From: Caldithrix sp. RBG_13_44_9
GTDB taxonomy: Bacteria > Calditrichota > Calditrichia > RBG-13-44-9
Assembly (NCBI GenBank): GCA_001771055.1
Contig: MESS01000008.1
Span: 1-6,483, forward strand
DNA: 6,483 nt
Reading direction: 5' to 3'
The position numbers were made by a program, and so were the translations under genes. The notes below the pieces were generated by a model. It worked only from the letters and a program-made list of their open reading frames with translations, was not told where the DNA came from and made no database searches. Position 1 is the stretch's first letter; each line of letters starts with the position of its first letter. Below are positions 1 through 5,400 of this stretch, piece by piece.

Positions 1-1
1 A

Positions 2-109
2 CTTTCTTTTAAAAGTGCTTATGAAGTGAGTAACCCTGAAATGAGCAAAAACCAGGTAACAGGCTTTACAGGTTCAGGAGAATGGACTGACCTTGATATT
101 ATTGCATAA
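2..109 (+). CDS. C-terminal fragment of an unidentified protein (gene enters from the left edge)
   Basis: A reading frame is open from the window edge to a TAA at 107-109 and encodes 35 residues ending in WTDLDIIA. Of the frames over this stretch it has the most protein-like composition (mixed polar and aromatic residues, with a GFTGSGEW segment); the minus-strand frames are interrupted. No membrane segment or recognisable motif is visible and the family cannot be named from so short a tail. It would be the only plus-strand gene here and converges on the minus-strand genes. It could also be a chance open frame, since 35 codons without a stop is not decisive. Confidence 0.5.
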   Translation, partial: LSFKSAYEVSNPEMSKNQVTGFTGSGEWTDLDIIA

Positions 110-394
110 TCCGTTTGATTGGCAGAAATTAAATTATTTGTTTATCCTGTTATCCGGTCTAAAATTATGTCACCGTAATTATGAATTACTGTACTAAGCA
201 GTTAAAAGCGGGATCCTCCCTGCAAAGCCTGCGGAAAGTACTCCTGCAAGAGAGCGGTTTCATTGATGCCCCATAAGATACCAGCTAATCCTTCAATAAA
301 TAATTCAGTGACAATAAAAACCACTGTCGAGGTAATCCCGCCAACTAAAACACTAGATAATTAATTTTTCCAATCGTTTTTTTTCTTTTAATTA
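110..394. other. Convergent intergenic region with no intact gene
   Basis: This 285-base stretch lies between the stop of the plus-strand fragment and the stop of the minus-strand alcohol dehydrogenase, so terminators for both would be expected. I find no convincing GC-rich hairpin with a T-tract for either direction. There is only a weak ACTG/CAGT stem near 188-204, and a T8 run at 377-384 without a stem. The one structured item is a startless minus-strand reading frame at 202-360, listed separately. Confidence 0.6.
202..360 (-). pseudogene. Possible remnant of a small membrane protein gene (no start codon)
   Basis: On the minus strand a frame of 52 codons runs from just after an in-frame TAA (361-363) to a TAA at 202-204 and contains no ATG. 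Its translation looks non-random: a glycine-containing hydrophobic segment (VLVGGITSTVVFIV, residues 4-17), then TELFIEGLAGILWG and a polar end with a QEYFPQ motif. This resembles the start of small membrane proteins with a leading GG-containing helix. Just upstream, in another frame, KKTIGKI could be the matching N-terminus displaced by a small indel. I infer a decayed gene or one broken by an indel. A chance frame in AT-rich sequence is the main alternative. The only near-start codon inside it is a GTG at residue 13, with no clear ribosome binding site. Confidence 0.35.
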
Positions 395-1423
395 TCAGGA
401 AATTCTCAATACTTTTGCTCCGCGTATCTTCCGTTTTTTTAATTCCAGCAAAGCCTGATTGGCATTATTCAGATCATATTCTTCTAATTCCGGTTTCAGA
501 GGAATTTCTGCCGCCAACTGTAAAAATTCTCTCACATCCTGACGGGTGACATTGGCCACGCTCTTGATTTCCTTTTCCAACCAGAGATGACGCGGATAAT
601 CCAGTTGCAAAAGATAATTCTTATCGATCTGCTCTTTACGAATGGCATTGATCACCAGCCGTCCGCCGGGAGTTAAATTCTTCAATGCCTCCACCAGCGG
701 TTTCCAGACCGGGGTAGTGTCAATGATGCAGTCCATTTTTTGAGGTGCCTGGTCTTCGGTATCACCGCTCCAGACCGCTCCCAGTTCCCGGGCAAATTTC
801 CTTTCTTCCGGACTCCGGGCAAAAACATAAATTGGAGTATCGGGAAATTGCCTGCGGGCCATTTTCAATACCAGATGAGCTGAAGCGCCGAAACCGGTCA
901 ATCCCAGGTTTTTCCCATTTTGCAATCTGCTCAATCTCAGGGAACGATACCCGATGGCACCGGCACATAATAAAGGCGCCGCTTCGCTGTCAGAAAAATT
1001 AGCAGGAATAGGATAGGTAAAATCCTCTGGCGCCGTCATGTATTCCGCATATCCCCCATTCACATCCCGTCCGGTAGCTTTGAAATCCGGACAAAGGTTT
1101 TCCATGCTGTTGAGACAATACTGGCATTTCCCGCAGGCAGAATAGATCCAGGCAATTCCCACCCGTTGATCCATTTTAAGATTTCTCACTTTTTTACCCT
1201 GCTCTATGATGCGCCCTACCACCTGATGTCCTAAGACTACCGGCAGTACCGGAGGAGGAGTTCTGCCTTCAATTTCATCCAGTTCAGTATGACAAACTCC
1301 GCAAACTGTTACTTTTATCAATACCTCTCTCTCGCCAGGTCGGGGAAGGGGAAGTTCTACCATTTCCAGCGGTGCCGGATTTTTTTCAAGATCAGTCAAT
1401 TTTTTCAAGATCATCGCTTTCAT
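395..1423 (-). CDS. Zinc-dependent alcohol dehydrogenase family protein
   Basis: This 342-aa protein is a medium-chain dehydrogenase/reductase that should interconvert an alcohol and an aldehyde with a nicotinamide cofactor in the cytoplasm. The N-terminal GroES-like domain carries the expected catalytic-zinc ligands: Cys44 in GVCHTE, His66 in GHQ and Cys153 in LLCAG. The structural-zinc cysteines are 97, 100, 103 and 111. The Rossmann domain follows, with a GFGASAH turn at 177-183. The second beta strand ends in VFARS; the arginine there hints at NADP(H) preference, which is inference. Most relatives have Glu after the catalytic His, whereas Gln67 is present here. The ATG at 1421-1423 is preceded by AGGTGG four bases away. 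It starts 28 bases after the pseudouridine synthase stop, so co-transcription is likely, although the two functions are not obviously linked. Length is normal; substrate unknown. Confidence 0.93.
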   Translation of the reverse strand: MKAMILKKLTDLEKNPAPLEMVELPLPRPGEREVLIKVTVCGVCHTELDEIEGRTPPPVLPVVLGHQVVGRIIEQGKKVRNLKMDQRVGIAWIYSACGKCQYCLNSMENLCPDFKATGRDVNGGYAEYMTAPEDFTYPIPANFSDSEAAPLLCAGAIGYRSLRLSRLQNGKNLGLTGFGASAHLVLKMARRQFPDTPIYVFARSPEERKFARELGAVWSGDTEDQAPQKMDCIIDTTPVWKPLVEALKNLTPGGRLVINAIRKEQIDKNYLLQLDYPRHLWLEKEIKSVANVTRQDVREFLQLAAEIPLKPELEEYDLNNANQALLELKKRKIRGAKVLRIS

Positions 1424-1427
1424 AAAG

Positions 1428-1433
1428 CCACCT
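1428..1433 (-). promoter_or_regulatory. Ribosome binding site of the alcohol dehydrogenase
   Basis: On the minus strand AGGTGG lies four bases before the ATG, inside a longer AAGGTAGGTGG stretch. It supports the ATG at 1423 as the start and shows that the gene has its own initiation site despite the short gap from the gene upstream. Confidence 0.7.
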
Positions 1434-1451
1434 ACCTTCAGTACTCGCCTT

Positions 1452-2270
1452 TTATAAGCTGTCAGATGTTCGTAACACTTGCTGTTCTAGGGCAGTTAAA
1501 TGACGGTATTCTCCTTTCTTAAGATCACCCAATAATAAGGGACCTATGGCAATACGGATCAGGCGGAGAACCGGTAAATCGAAAGTCTTCATCAGTCGCC
1601 GGATATGACGGTTCCGCCCTTCATCCAGCACAATTTCCAACCAGCAATTTTTGCTGCCATGCCGGATTATTTCAACCTCTTTGGCTTTTAACAACTCACC
1701 ATGCTCAACAATTCCCTGCTTGAATTTATTCAACAATTCCGGATCCAACTTTCCCCGGACCTGCACATGATAGGTTTTATTGAGATGACTGGCAGGATCC
1801 AGGATGGCTGCAGCCCACCGGGTGTCATTAGTTAACAGCAGCAGTCCTTCACTGGCCTGGTCCAGCCGTCCGACCGGAGAAATCCATGGCAGATTGGAAT
1901 TATTCAGACAACTGAAGATGGTCTCTCTTCCTTTTTCATCACTCAAAGTGGTTATCAGGCCGCGCGGTTTGTTCAACATCAGATACACTTTTTCCGCGGC
2001 GGTGAGTTTTTTCCCCTCTATCCGGATCTGGTCCTTGTTCAAATCAATCCAGCAAGCAGGCGATCTTTCCACTTTTTGATTAACCTGCACTTTTCCCTGT
2101 TGAATCAATTCCACCGCCCGGGTTCGGGAGCAATAACCCAGTTTGGATAAAGCCCGGGCCAGGCTCACTTTCGAACCGGTCGAGATTTGTTTATTTATCC
2201 CCGGACTAATTTTATGATTCCGGGAATGAACGATTTCCTTTTTTCGATTTTTCACTTTGCCCCGTGACAT
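1452..2270 (-). CDS. RsuA/RluB-family rRNA pseudouridine synthase
   Basis: This 272-aa protein should isomerise a specific uridine to pseudouridine in ribosomal RNA. An S4 RNA-binding domain (about 35-80) includes LARALSKLGYCSRT followed by GKVQVN. The catalytic domain begins at about 95 with the family signature LNKPRG (99-104). GRLD at 134-137 contains the presumed catalytic Asp137, followed by EGLLLLTND. KTYHVQVRGKL lies at 165-175 and the C-terminal motif EGRNRHIRRLM at 217-227. These are standard RsuA/RluB/RluE/RluF features; which rRNA position is modified cannot be told from sequence alone. The first ~33 residues are a lysine/arginine-rich extension before the S4 domain. The ATG at 2270 has AGGA only one base away, which is unusually close, so the true start is less certain than the domain call. 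A GTG at codon 35 exists but has no binding site. Confidence 0.93.
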   Translation of the reverse strand: MSRGKVKNRKKEIVHSRNHKISPGINKQISTGSKVSLARALSKLGYCSRTRAVELIQQGKVQVNQKVERSPACWIDLNKDQIRIEGKKLTAAEKVYLMLNKPRGLITTLSDEKGRETIFSCLNNSNLPWISPVGRLDQASEGLLLLTNDTRWAAAILDPASHLNKTYHVQVRGKLDPELLNKFKQGIVEHGELLKAKEVEIIRHGSKNCWLEIVLDEGRNRHIRRLMKTFDLPVLRLIRIAIGPLLLGDLKKGEYRHLTALEQQVLRTSDSL

Positions 2271-2340
2271 TTCCTGTTATCAGAAGAAGTAATTTCCCAA
2301 TCAGCAATTCAGACTGTTGGATGGTAATAAAAATTCCAGC

Positions 2341-3021
2341 TCATTTTTCCAATCTTTTTCTGACAGCCGGGCTTTCTAACTCCCGGATAGCATCATTTGC
2401 AATCCAGCGGGCTGCTTTGGAGTCCAGTTTTTGAATTTCTTTAGCGGTTTTTATGGCCTGGCGATTCAGAGATGGATTCCTTTTCCCGATGCCGCGCAGC
2501 GCCCAGTTTACTGCCTTTTTCACGAAATTTCGTTCATCAGTACAACCCTGTTTAATGACAGGCAGAAATTTTAGAAATTCTTTATCACCGGTTTTTTTAT
2601 CATGCCAGGCCAGGCAGGCGATCAGGGAATATGCTGCCCGTTTGACAAACTCCTCTTCCCGCCGGGACCAATCGTAAACTTTTTTCCAGGCCAGCTGGCT
2701 TTTATCAAACAGATTCATGCACACCTGATCGCACACGTCCCAGGAATTAAAATCCTTTACCCACTCTTCCATCTGTTTTTCGGTAAGTTGAATCGGATCT
2801 CCGATCATCCCGGCCACCATCCGGGCCTCCTGAATTCCGGTTTTCCATAATTCCAAGGCCAAAGAGTGATCTTTGCCAGTCTCTTTGGCTATCTTGCGCA
2901 TGTCCGGTACTGACACTCCCCAGCGCTTATCCGGGGTCATCCCGAAACGGGCCATTCCTTCCAGCTGATCAGGTCGGGCCCTGGATTTTAATTTTTTTAA
3001 TACTTCCTCAATGGGTGTCAT
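2341..3021 (-). CDS. DNA alkylation repair protein (AlkD-like HEAT-repeat glycosylase family), copy 1
   Basis: This 226-aa all-helical protein belongs to the DNA_alkylation (AlkD-like) family. Characterised AlkD removes N3- and N7-alkylpurines from DNA using a concave HEAT-repeat surface rather than base flipping. The central block NSWDVCDQVC places Trp94 and Asp98 four residues apart, as in the Trp/Asp pair of Bacillus cereus AlkD. Arg128 in EEFVKRAAYSL and Trp173 in VKKAVNWALR correspond to the later conserved Arg and Trp. The N-terminal GVSVPDMRKIAKE (35-47) and the C-terminal SKAARWIANDAIREL (201-215) are also typical of this subfamily. It appears intact and of normal length. Activity on alkylated bases is inferred from family and residue conservation. 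It sits 70 bases upstream of the pseudouridine synthase, with its own possible promoter at 3067-3094. It differs clearly from the second AlkD-like protein at 4697-5374. Confidence 0.93.
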   Translation of the reverse strand: MTPIEEVLKKLKSRARPDQLEGMARFGMTPDKRWGVSVPDMRKIAKETGKDHSLALELWKTGIQEARMVAGMIGDPIQLTEKQMEEWVKDFNSWDVCDQVCMNLFDKSQLAWKKVYDWSRREEEFVKRAAYSLIACLAWHDKKTGDKEFLKFLPVIKQGCTDERNFVKKAVNWALRGIGKRNPSLNRQAIKTAKEIQKLDSKAARWIANDAIRELESPAVRKRLEK

Positions 3022-3066
3022 AATTTTTATCCCATGAATTGAATAGGTAATAATTTAATGAGCAAC

Positions 3067-3094
3067 ATTTTAATGAATGAAACTTGTTCATCAA
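3067..3094 (-). promoter_or_regulatory. Possible sigma-70-type promoter for the copy-1 AlkD-like gene
   Basis: On the minus strand, TTGATG (3089-3094) and TAAAAT (3067-3072) are separated by 16 bases, matching the -35 and -10 consensus at 4/6 and 5/6 positions. Transcription would begin near 3060, about 40 bases before the ATG. The region is AT-rich, so chance matches are common, and promoters in the FCB group may follow another consensus. Confidence 0.35.
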
Positions 3095-3103
3095 AATCAG
3101 AAT

Positions 3104-3118
3104 AGAAAGTGACTTTCT
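3104..3118. promoter_or_regulatory. Perfect 15-base dyad upstream of the possible promoter
   Basis: AGAAAGTGACTTTCT is a palindrome with 7-base arms about a central G. It lies about 10 bases upstream of the possible -35 of the copy-1 AlkD-like gene and about 83 bases before its start codon. A regulator site is possible. I recognise no known operator in it, and it could be a chance palindrome. Confidence 0.25.
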
Positions 3119-3171
3119 TTATCATTGAATTTGTTTAATGAATCTTCACAAAGTGTTTTTTTACAGGTATC

Positions 3172-3765
3172 CTAAAAATTTTTACCCAGCATGAAAGCCC
3201 GCTCGAGATTCCTTTGACGGATGCCTGGATCCTGTGCGACCATTCCGCCCAGAATTTCCATTCTGGCTTCTTTTATACCCACACCCAGCAGGCGGTCATT
3301 CAGCATGATCCGGCGGATGCTGGGAGCAATTCCGATCTCCTCCAGATATTCTTCCGGATGTCCCGCCGGACAAATTACCAGGACTTTCTGGATTTTAATT
3401 TTGGAAGTGGCATGTGATCCCTGATCGTATGTATAGGCATAGCCAAAAGTCCAGACCCGGTCGAACCAGCCTTTGAGTTTTGCGGGACAATCACTCCACC
3501 AGACCGGATAGATAAACACCAGTGCATCGGCGCGATTGATTTTCTTCTGTTCCTCGAAAACATCCGGGGGAACTGGCAGCGCCGGATCGAAGCTGGTTTC
3601 CCGGCTATATTGCTCCAGATCCATATCAGTCTGGAAATTCATCTCATACAGATCTGCAAGTTCATAGGTATGATCGGTTTCACCCAATCCAGCAAGAAAT
3701 GACTGTAGGACCGAATAAGTAAAAGATTTTTTGCTGGGATGACAGTAAACGATATAGATATGCAT
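3172..3765 (-). CDS. NAD(P)H oxidoreductase, flavodoxin-like fold (NQO/MdaB/KefF type)
   Basis: This 197-aa protein belongs to the Flavodoxin_2 family: FAD- or FMN-dependent cytoplasmic NAD(P)H:quinone or drug reductases, including KefF-type regulators of potassium efflux. The first strand and flavin phosphate loop are IYIVYCHPSKKSF (3-15). The diagnostic block is YPVWW at 86-90, followed by PAKLKGWFDRVWTFGYAY (94-111), the family's flavin-ring and dimer segment. VLVICPAG (128-135) is the next core strand. I chose the ATG at 3763-3765 because AGGTG sits six bases before it. A GTG three codons upstream would need that same Shine-Dalgarno sequence as its start codon. No Kef channel gene is adjacent, so a general quinone or electrophile reductase is more likely; the substrate is unknown. 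The gene is flanked by intergenic stretches of about 150 and 337 bases, so it may be transcribed alone. Confidence 0.9.
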   Translation of the reverse strand: MHIYIVYCHPSKKSFTYSVLQSFLAGLGETDHTYELADLYEMNFQTDMDLEQYSRETSFDPALPVPPDVFEEQKKINRADALVFIYPVWWSDCPAKLKGWFDRVWTFGYAYTYDQGSHATSKIKIQKVLVICPAGHPEEYLEEIGIAPSIRRIMLNDRLLGVGIKEARMEILGGMVAQDPGIRQRNLERAFMLGKNF

Positions 3766-3771
3766 GACTGA

Positions 3772-3776
3772 CACCT
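3772..3776 (-). promoter_or_regulatory. Ribosome binding site deciding the start of the NAD(P)H oxidoreductase
   Basis: AGGTG on the minus strand ends six bases before the ATG at 3765. Its last three bases are the in-frame GTG that would otherwise give a three-residue-longer protein. Normal spacing to the ATG favours the shorter product. Confidence 0.65.
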
Positions 3777-3837
3777 GACCAATTAGCAGAATCTTACAGC
3801 TGGAGAAAATTTACCAACCTGATTGACTTATCAATTT

Positions 3838-4083
3838 TAACCACAGACTCTAAGACACTAAGAAACTAATAACTGAGTAGCTGAATTATAAAAAGTTCCT
3901 TTAGTTCATTAGAGTACTTAAGTTGCATAATTCATAAAATTGAACCACGAAGACTCCAAGACACCAAGAAAATTGAAGCTGGGTGTTGAGATAAATTAAA
4001 ATCAATTTCATAATAATTTAGCATTGATGATAACCTAATCTACTAATTTTATAGTCTTTGTGTCTTTGTGACTTAGTGGTTAA
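3838..4083. repeat. Intergenic repeat cluster built of 8-base units (two direct copies, one inverted)
   Basis: This cluster fills most of the gene-free stretch 3766-4102. Copy A is at 3839-3865, copy B at 3943-3972, and copy C, on the opposite strand, at 4053-4082. Each begins AACCAC and then repeats an octamer of the form CACNAAGA about three times. In B the units are CACGAAGA, CTCCAAGA and CACCAAGA; read on the minus strand, C has CACTAAGT, CACAAAGA, CACAAAGA. A lacks two bases in its first unit. B and C face each other across about 80 AT-rich bases and could form one element of about 140 bp. Between A and B there is also an 8-base inverted repeat, TGAATTAT (3882-3889) and ATAATTCA (3927-3934). 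No reading frame of note is present. I know similar sequences as recurrent intergenic repeats in environmental bacteria, but their function is not established. Confidence 0.75.
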
Positions 4084-4102
4084 GAATTATTCAGGCTAAA
4101 TA

Positions 4103-4594
4103 TTATTTCAGTATTTCATTCTCCATCAGAGCAGAAAGCTCCTTATTCCAGTCAAACTGGCCGGCTTCAATGGCAGATAACCGTCCGGATTCCGGATCAA
4201 TCTGCAGGAATATCAGCACCGAATCGATGAAGCGTTCTTCGATACCGGGGGAATATTCCAGAAAGTTGTAATAAGTAATTTCCTCCCCGACCATAAATTC
4301 TCCTTTATATACTTTCAGCACCTGACCGGTGAGCTGCTGAACGATATATCCCAATTCTCCATCGTCAGCATAAATTTTATCGGCGGTTGATTTTTGCGAT
4401 ATCTTTACCAGCAGGACCTGAGTAGCGGTTTGATAGTTATCCTGAAAAAATTCCACTGGTGGCAGATTGGCATACATATCTTCCTCAACTGTATCCAGGA
4501 GAGCTGAATTGTCCCGGGCTGACTGATCCGGAACACTTCTCTGACAGGAAAATACTAGTCCGATAATCAGTAAAATCAATAAGAGAGGTCTCAT
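4103..4594 (-). CDS. Predicted lipoprotein of unknown function
   Basis: This 163-aa protein starts with a lipoprotein signal peptide: Met-Arg, a hydrophobic stretch LLLILLIIGLV, and a lipobox VFSC with the lipidated cysteine at position 17. Gln at +2 does not suggest inner-membrane retention. A polar linker (18-45) is followed by a compact, probably beta-rich domain. That domain contains TATQVLLVKISQKS (56-69), QQLTGQVLKVYKGEFMVGEEITYY (86-109) and FIDSVLIFLQID (122-133). The pattern of a strand, then a valine-rich strand, then 'KG-x-x-x-V-G-E-x-I' recurs in small secreted beta domains of unknown role; I cannot name the family with confidence. The ATG at 4592-4594 is preceded by GAAAGG at six bases. 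An upstream in-frame TTG at 4633 would add 13 residues but lies inside the frameshifted tail of the preceding gene. It is the last gene of the four-gene run. Confidence 0.82.
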   Translation of the reverse strand: MRPLLLILLIIGLVFSCQRSVPDQSARDNSALLDTVEEDMYANLPPVEFFQDNYQTATQVLLVKISQKSTADKIYADDGELGYIVQQLTGQVLKVYKGEFMVGEEITYYNFLEYSPGIEERFIDSVLIFLQIDPESGRLSAIEAGQFDWNKELSALMENEILK

Positions 4595-4600
4595 AAAATA

Positions 4601-4606
4601 CCTTTC
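4601..4606 (-). promoter_or_regulatory. Ribosome binding site of the unknown lipoprotein
   Basis: GAAAGG lies six bases before the ATG at 4594 and one base after the TAG at 4608-4610 that closes the shifted frame of the upstream AlkD-like gene. It settles the ATG over the upstream TTG and points to translational closeness of the two genes. Confidence 0.6.
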
Positions 4607-4607
4607 A

Positions 4608-4712
4608 CTACTTTTTTTTAGAAGATTGTTCAATGGTTTTCAATTCTTTCAGAAAATAATTTTTATCGCGAAAATCATAATAATTCAGAGCATTCTTCAT
4701 GCTTTCCCGGGA
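4608..4712 (-). other. Frameshifted C-terminal tail of the copy-2 AlkD-like gene (-1 frame)
   Basis: The -1 frame relative to the AlkD-like gene continues for 34 codons from a TCC at 4710-4712 to a TAG at 4608-4610. It begins SRESMKNALNYYD and ends in EQSSKKK. The sequence joins naturally to the upstream FLPFF as the usual last helices of AlkD-like proteins, where a serine-containing turn is followed by an Ala-rich helix ending in aromatic residues. Joining would give a 255-aa protein instead of 225. Its stop lies 13 bases before the next gene's start, typical operon spacing, whereas the zero-frame stop leaves 102 bases. The tail also has its own ATG (4698-4700) overlapping the zero-frame TGA as ATGA, so a separate 30-aa peptide is a less likely alternative. 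Confidence 0.65.
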
Positions 4713-4718
4713 AAAAAA
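4689..4718 (-). promoter_or_regulatory. Slippery T7 heptamer with a small downstream hairpin
   Basis: In the AlkD-like reading frame the T7 run (4712-4718) reads T TTT TTT, the form of a canonical -1 slippery heptamer. It is followed by an 8-base spacer containing CCCGGG. Then comes a short hairpin with 5-base arms, AGCAT and ATGCT, around GAAGA (4689-4703). Geometry fits a -1 frameshift element, and T7 runs can also cause transcriptional slippage. The hairpin is weak, so function is speculative. Confidence 0.35.
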
Positions 4719-5374
4719 GGTAAAAATTCCTCAACAAACTCGTCCACAAAAATTTTATCATATTTTGATATATCTCTTAAGATCCAGCCCACGCCGGTTT
4801 TGGCAAATCTTTCCGGTCGCAGAATTAAAACTGCGGCTGCATCCCGGATGTACGGATAGTAACAGGAATCTTTTGCTACTTTTACAAAGGCCACCACTGA
4901 CGATCGTGCCTGCCACAGATTTTTCGATTTTTTCCAGCTGCTGATTGCCCTGGCGCAAGGAACACCATGCTGCCGGATGGTTGGTCCCAATACCCGCACA
5001 CAGAACCAATCACAAGTGTTCCAGTCGAAGATCAGATTCTGTTTATAGATAGTTTCATATTTTTTCAACAGATCCGGCCAGGGAAATTGATCGTACAGAT
5101 ATTCCTGCAAAAACAGGATCCCGGCTAATTTATCCTCTGCCACTGGTTCCGTGAACAGTTCCAGAGCCATTTCCAATTGCTGGTTCGGCGGCCAGGTATC
5201 AATACCAGACTCTTTGCGCCATTGCGCCAGGACCTGGCGGATCTCCGGAATTCCTGCTCCGCGGAAAGGAATTACCTGGCGCATATACTTTTCCCACCAC
5301 TGCCGGGTTTTTGGAGTGGACACTTCATCCAAATGATTCTGCAGCAGGGTAATTAAAACTTTATGCTGTTTCAT
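4697..5374 (-). CDS. DNA alkylation repair protein (AlkD-like), copy 2, apparently frameshifted near its C-terminus
   Basis: The frame as read encodes 225 aa of an AlkD-like HEAT-repeat protein, expected to act on alkylated purines in DNA. The residues matching the B. cereus AlkD catalytic set are present with nearly the same spacing: Trp118 and Asp122 in FDWNTCDWF, Arg157 in LWQARSSVVAF, and Trp197 in GVGWILRDIS. The N-terminal block MRQVIPFRGAGIPEIRQVL (31-49) is the usual entry helix pair. The protein ends abruptly with FPGKA, only 28 residues after Trp197. The expected last helices lie in the -1 frame (4608-4712) after a T7 run at 4712-4718. This may be a mutation, a homopolymer error or slippage; the catalytic core is unaffected. 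The ATG at 5372-5374 follows the SnoaL-like gene by 26 bases and has no good Shine-Dalgarno, suggesting translation coupled to that gene. It is a different subfamily from the AlkD-like protein at 2341-3021. Confidence 0.9.
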   Translation of the reverse strand: MKQHKVLITLLQNHLDEVSTPKTRQWWEKYMRQVIPFRGAGIPEIRQVLAQWRKESGIDTWPPNQQLEMALELFTEPVAEDKLAGILFLQEYLYDQFPWPDLLKKYETIYKQNLIFDWNTCDWFCVRVLGPTIRQHGVPCARAISSWKKSKNLWQARSSVVAFVKVAKDSCYYPYIRDAAAVLILRPERFAKTGVGWILRDISKYDKIFVDEFVEEFLPFFPGKA

Positions 5375-5400
5375 AACAAAATTTTGGGATCAGTCTCACC

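Noticed and set aside
188..206. Terminator hairpin for the plus-strand fragment
   Set aside because: The ACTG/CAGT stem is only four pairs and is not followed by a T-tract.
745..1002. Plus-strand reading frames opposite the dehydrogenase, synthase and repair genes
   Set aside because: They lie wholly opposite well-supported minus-strand genes and have protein compositions expected of antisense shadows, with no domains.
3175..3765. KefF-type regulator of a potassium/proton antiporter
   Set aside because: The fold family fits, but no kefB/kefC-like gene is present in the window, so the specific role cannot be supported.
3766..3774. GTG start giving a 200-aa NAD(P)H oxidoreductase
   Set aside because: The GTG is part of the AGGTG Shine-Dalgarno sequence for the ATG at 3765, and nothing resembling a binding site precedes the GTG.
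3838..4083. CRISPR array
   Set aside because: The copies are only three, one is inverted, spacings are unequal (about 77 and 80 bases), and the internal period is 8 bases. No cas genes are nearby.
4595..4633. TTG start giving a 176-aa unknown lipoprotein
   Set aside because: The added residues would place charged residues before the signal peptide and overlap the shifted tail of the preceding gene. The ATG at 4594 has its own Shine-Dalgarno.
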